A DNA stretch of 62,840 nucleotides from JAIRVZ01 sp031553755 (GTDB lineage Bacteria; Bacteroidota; Bacteroidia; Bacteroidales; Azobacteroidaceae). The stretch lies in NCBI GenBank assembly GCA_031553755.1, contig JAVBKZ010000024.1, forward strand, positions 1-62,840, in the 5' to 3' direction. The position numbers and the translations under genes are program-made. The notes beneath the pieces are model-generated. The model saw only the letters and a list, made by a program, of their open reading frames with translations, was not told the origin of the DNA and searched no databases. Shown in pieces: positions 61,962-62,840 of this stretch. Positions within the stretch are counted from its first letter, which is position 1. Each line of letters opens with the position of its first letter.

Positions 61962-62700
61962 TCAATTGTAAACGCATTCTAATTCGGATAAAATAATTTT
62001 ATCGGCCTGACGCACCCACATCACAAAATTTTCTAAAGTTTTGTGGTGTGGAATGTATTCAATTAATTTTTTCAAATCGAATTGTTCTGATACAATTCCG
62101 GCGCCGGCTAATTGCGCGTCGAACGCGTTACAAGATTGTTCGATATGCGTTGGAACCATCAAAACCGGTTTATCAAGATACATTGCTTCACATACCGATT
62201 CGAATCCGGCTGTTGTCGCGTAAGCCAAAGCGCCAGCCATCCGTTCGATAAATAATTTATCGTTCAACCGATGAAAAGACAATTTATCATTAACAATGTA
62301 AGTATCCAAAACATTTTTTTTATCCCAAAAAAAACACATGTTAATTCCGGGTGAATGTACTTGCGACTGGATAACCTCTTCCGCGTAAATTTCATTCAAC
62401 ATATATCCGTGCAAATAATCTCCTTTTTCCGGTTTTATTTCCAATACTTCCTTTCTTAATAATGGCGGAACGACTTTTATTCTCTTTTTATATTTATGTT
62501 TCACTTCGTCCATTTCTCGAAATGACAAAGCGATAAGTTTCGATGAACCGACAGAAGTTACCCATGTAAAGAATTTCAACAAAAACAATTCTAACTTACT
62601 TTGCGCCGGAAACTTAAAATCGGGATGAAGAAATATATATTGATGAGCAATACAAATACATGGTTTTTTAGGAATAAATATTCCGTATGTTACGCCTACC
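61962..62700 (-). pseudogene. MurG-like glycosyltransferase gene truncated by IS insertion
   Basis: From the stop at 61962 the frame is open to 62700, where the IS begins. The longest ATG frame starts at 62588, but homologous sequence continues upstream as VGVTYGIFIPKKPCICIAHQY and LHPDFKFP without a start. The kept part is a C-terminal donor domain with LLRKEVLEI, GALAYATTAGFESVCEAMYL and PVLMVPTHIEQSCNAF, like UDP-sugar transferases of the MurG/MGT type in Bacteroidota. About 130 N-terminal residues are missing, so activity is unlikely. It is convergent with malQ. Confidence 0.75.
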
Positions 62701-62840
62701 GTAACTACTCAGGTCTCATTCTCCAATAAAAAATCAATAAAATAAAATATTTAGGAGTTTTAAATACTAAATCTCCCGATTTTTCGTTTAGTATATATAA
62801 AACAAAACGGTGTTTCTATTTTGACTTTACCAGTTACCTA
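62701..62840 (+). mobile_element. Left end of an insertion sequence, partial
   Basis: GTAACTACTCAGGTC (62701-62715) is the exact inverse of the element end at 122-136. The next bases differ from the inner side of that end, so this is the opposite terminus of the same or a sister element, in the same orientation. The remaining bases are AT-rich, with no gene before the window ends. The insertion split a glycosyltransferase gene. The eight bases before it (CGCCTACC) differ from those after 136, so the two are independent insertions. Confidence 0.6.

Overview
The window is an AT-rich chromosomal segment from a member of the Bacteroidota, most likely order Bacteroidales. The evidence is the repeated TAnnTTTG -7 promoter box upstream of many start codons, the near absence of Shine-Dalgarno sequences, and typical gene sets: dut-TPR-DUF4292-EnvC, a DPP III peptidase, an AsmA-like protein, a short TonB-family protein, PIF1-TPR and YihY. 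No plasmid or phage functions are seen.

Layout. (1) 1-136 is the end of an insertion sequence, and 62701-62840 is the opposite end of a related one. (2) 137-1522 is a damaged accessory patch: an exported protein with a frameshift after its signal peptide and a methyltransferase cut short against the 3' end of an MFS transporter gene. (3) 3012-22648 is one long collinear glycan operon: Wzc-type tyrosine autokinase, GDP-D-glycero-D-manno-heptose genes (hddA, gmhA, hddC, gmhB), a TylF-like methyltransferase, CDP-3,6-dideoxyhexose genes (rfbH, rfbF, rfbG, an RmlC-like epimerase and a reductase), an acyltransferase, glycosyltransferases, Wzy, Wzx and a WecG/TagA enzyme. (4) 22672-28722 (minus) holds asmA-like, PIF1-TPR helicase and yihY. 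(5) 28737-29122 is a nested palindrome next to rnpB (minus). (6) 29562-31014 is an ECF sigma operon. (7) 31228-34765 has an outer-membrane protein, an AlbA_2 regulator and a DUF2807 protein. (8) 34873-41285 (minus) is the dut-TPR-DUF4292-envC run followed by DPP III. (9) 41418-45897 has xseB, ispD, a DUF3990 pair sitting beside the stump of an outer-membrane gene, DUF2007 and recG. (10) 45894-50338 (minus) is a second glycan locus with wecB. (11) 50482-52486 is a two-component system. (12) 52654-56465 has a decayed TPR gene, a TonB protein, a polysaccharide deacetylase, folK and tRNA-Asn. (13) 56560-61952 has a PfkB kinase, an S41 protease and a 4-alpha-glucanotransferase. (14) 61962-62700 is a glycosyltransferase gene cut by the right-hand IS.

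How it fits together. The large operon encodes most of a Wzx/Wzy-dependent surface polysaccharide built from heptose, a 3,6-dideoxyhexose and probably fucose. The cupin epimerase next to a reductase suggests an ascarylose-like L-sugar. Several expected parts are absent from the window: the Wza exporter, the initiating phosphoglycosyltransferase and the E3 reductase that partners RfbH. The second locus carries WecB, which makes UDP-ManNAc, a plausible donor for the WecG-family enzyme that ends the first locus. All functions are assigned by reading motifs; no database search was run.
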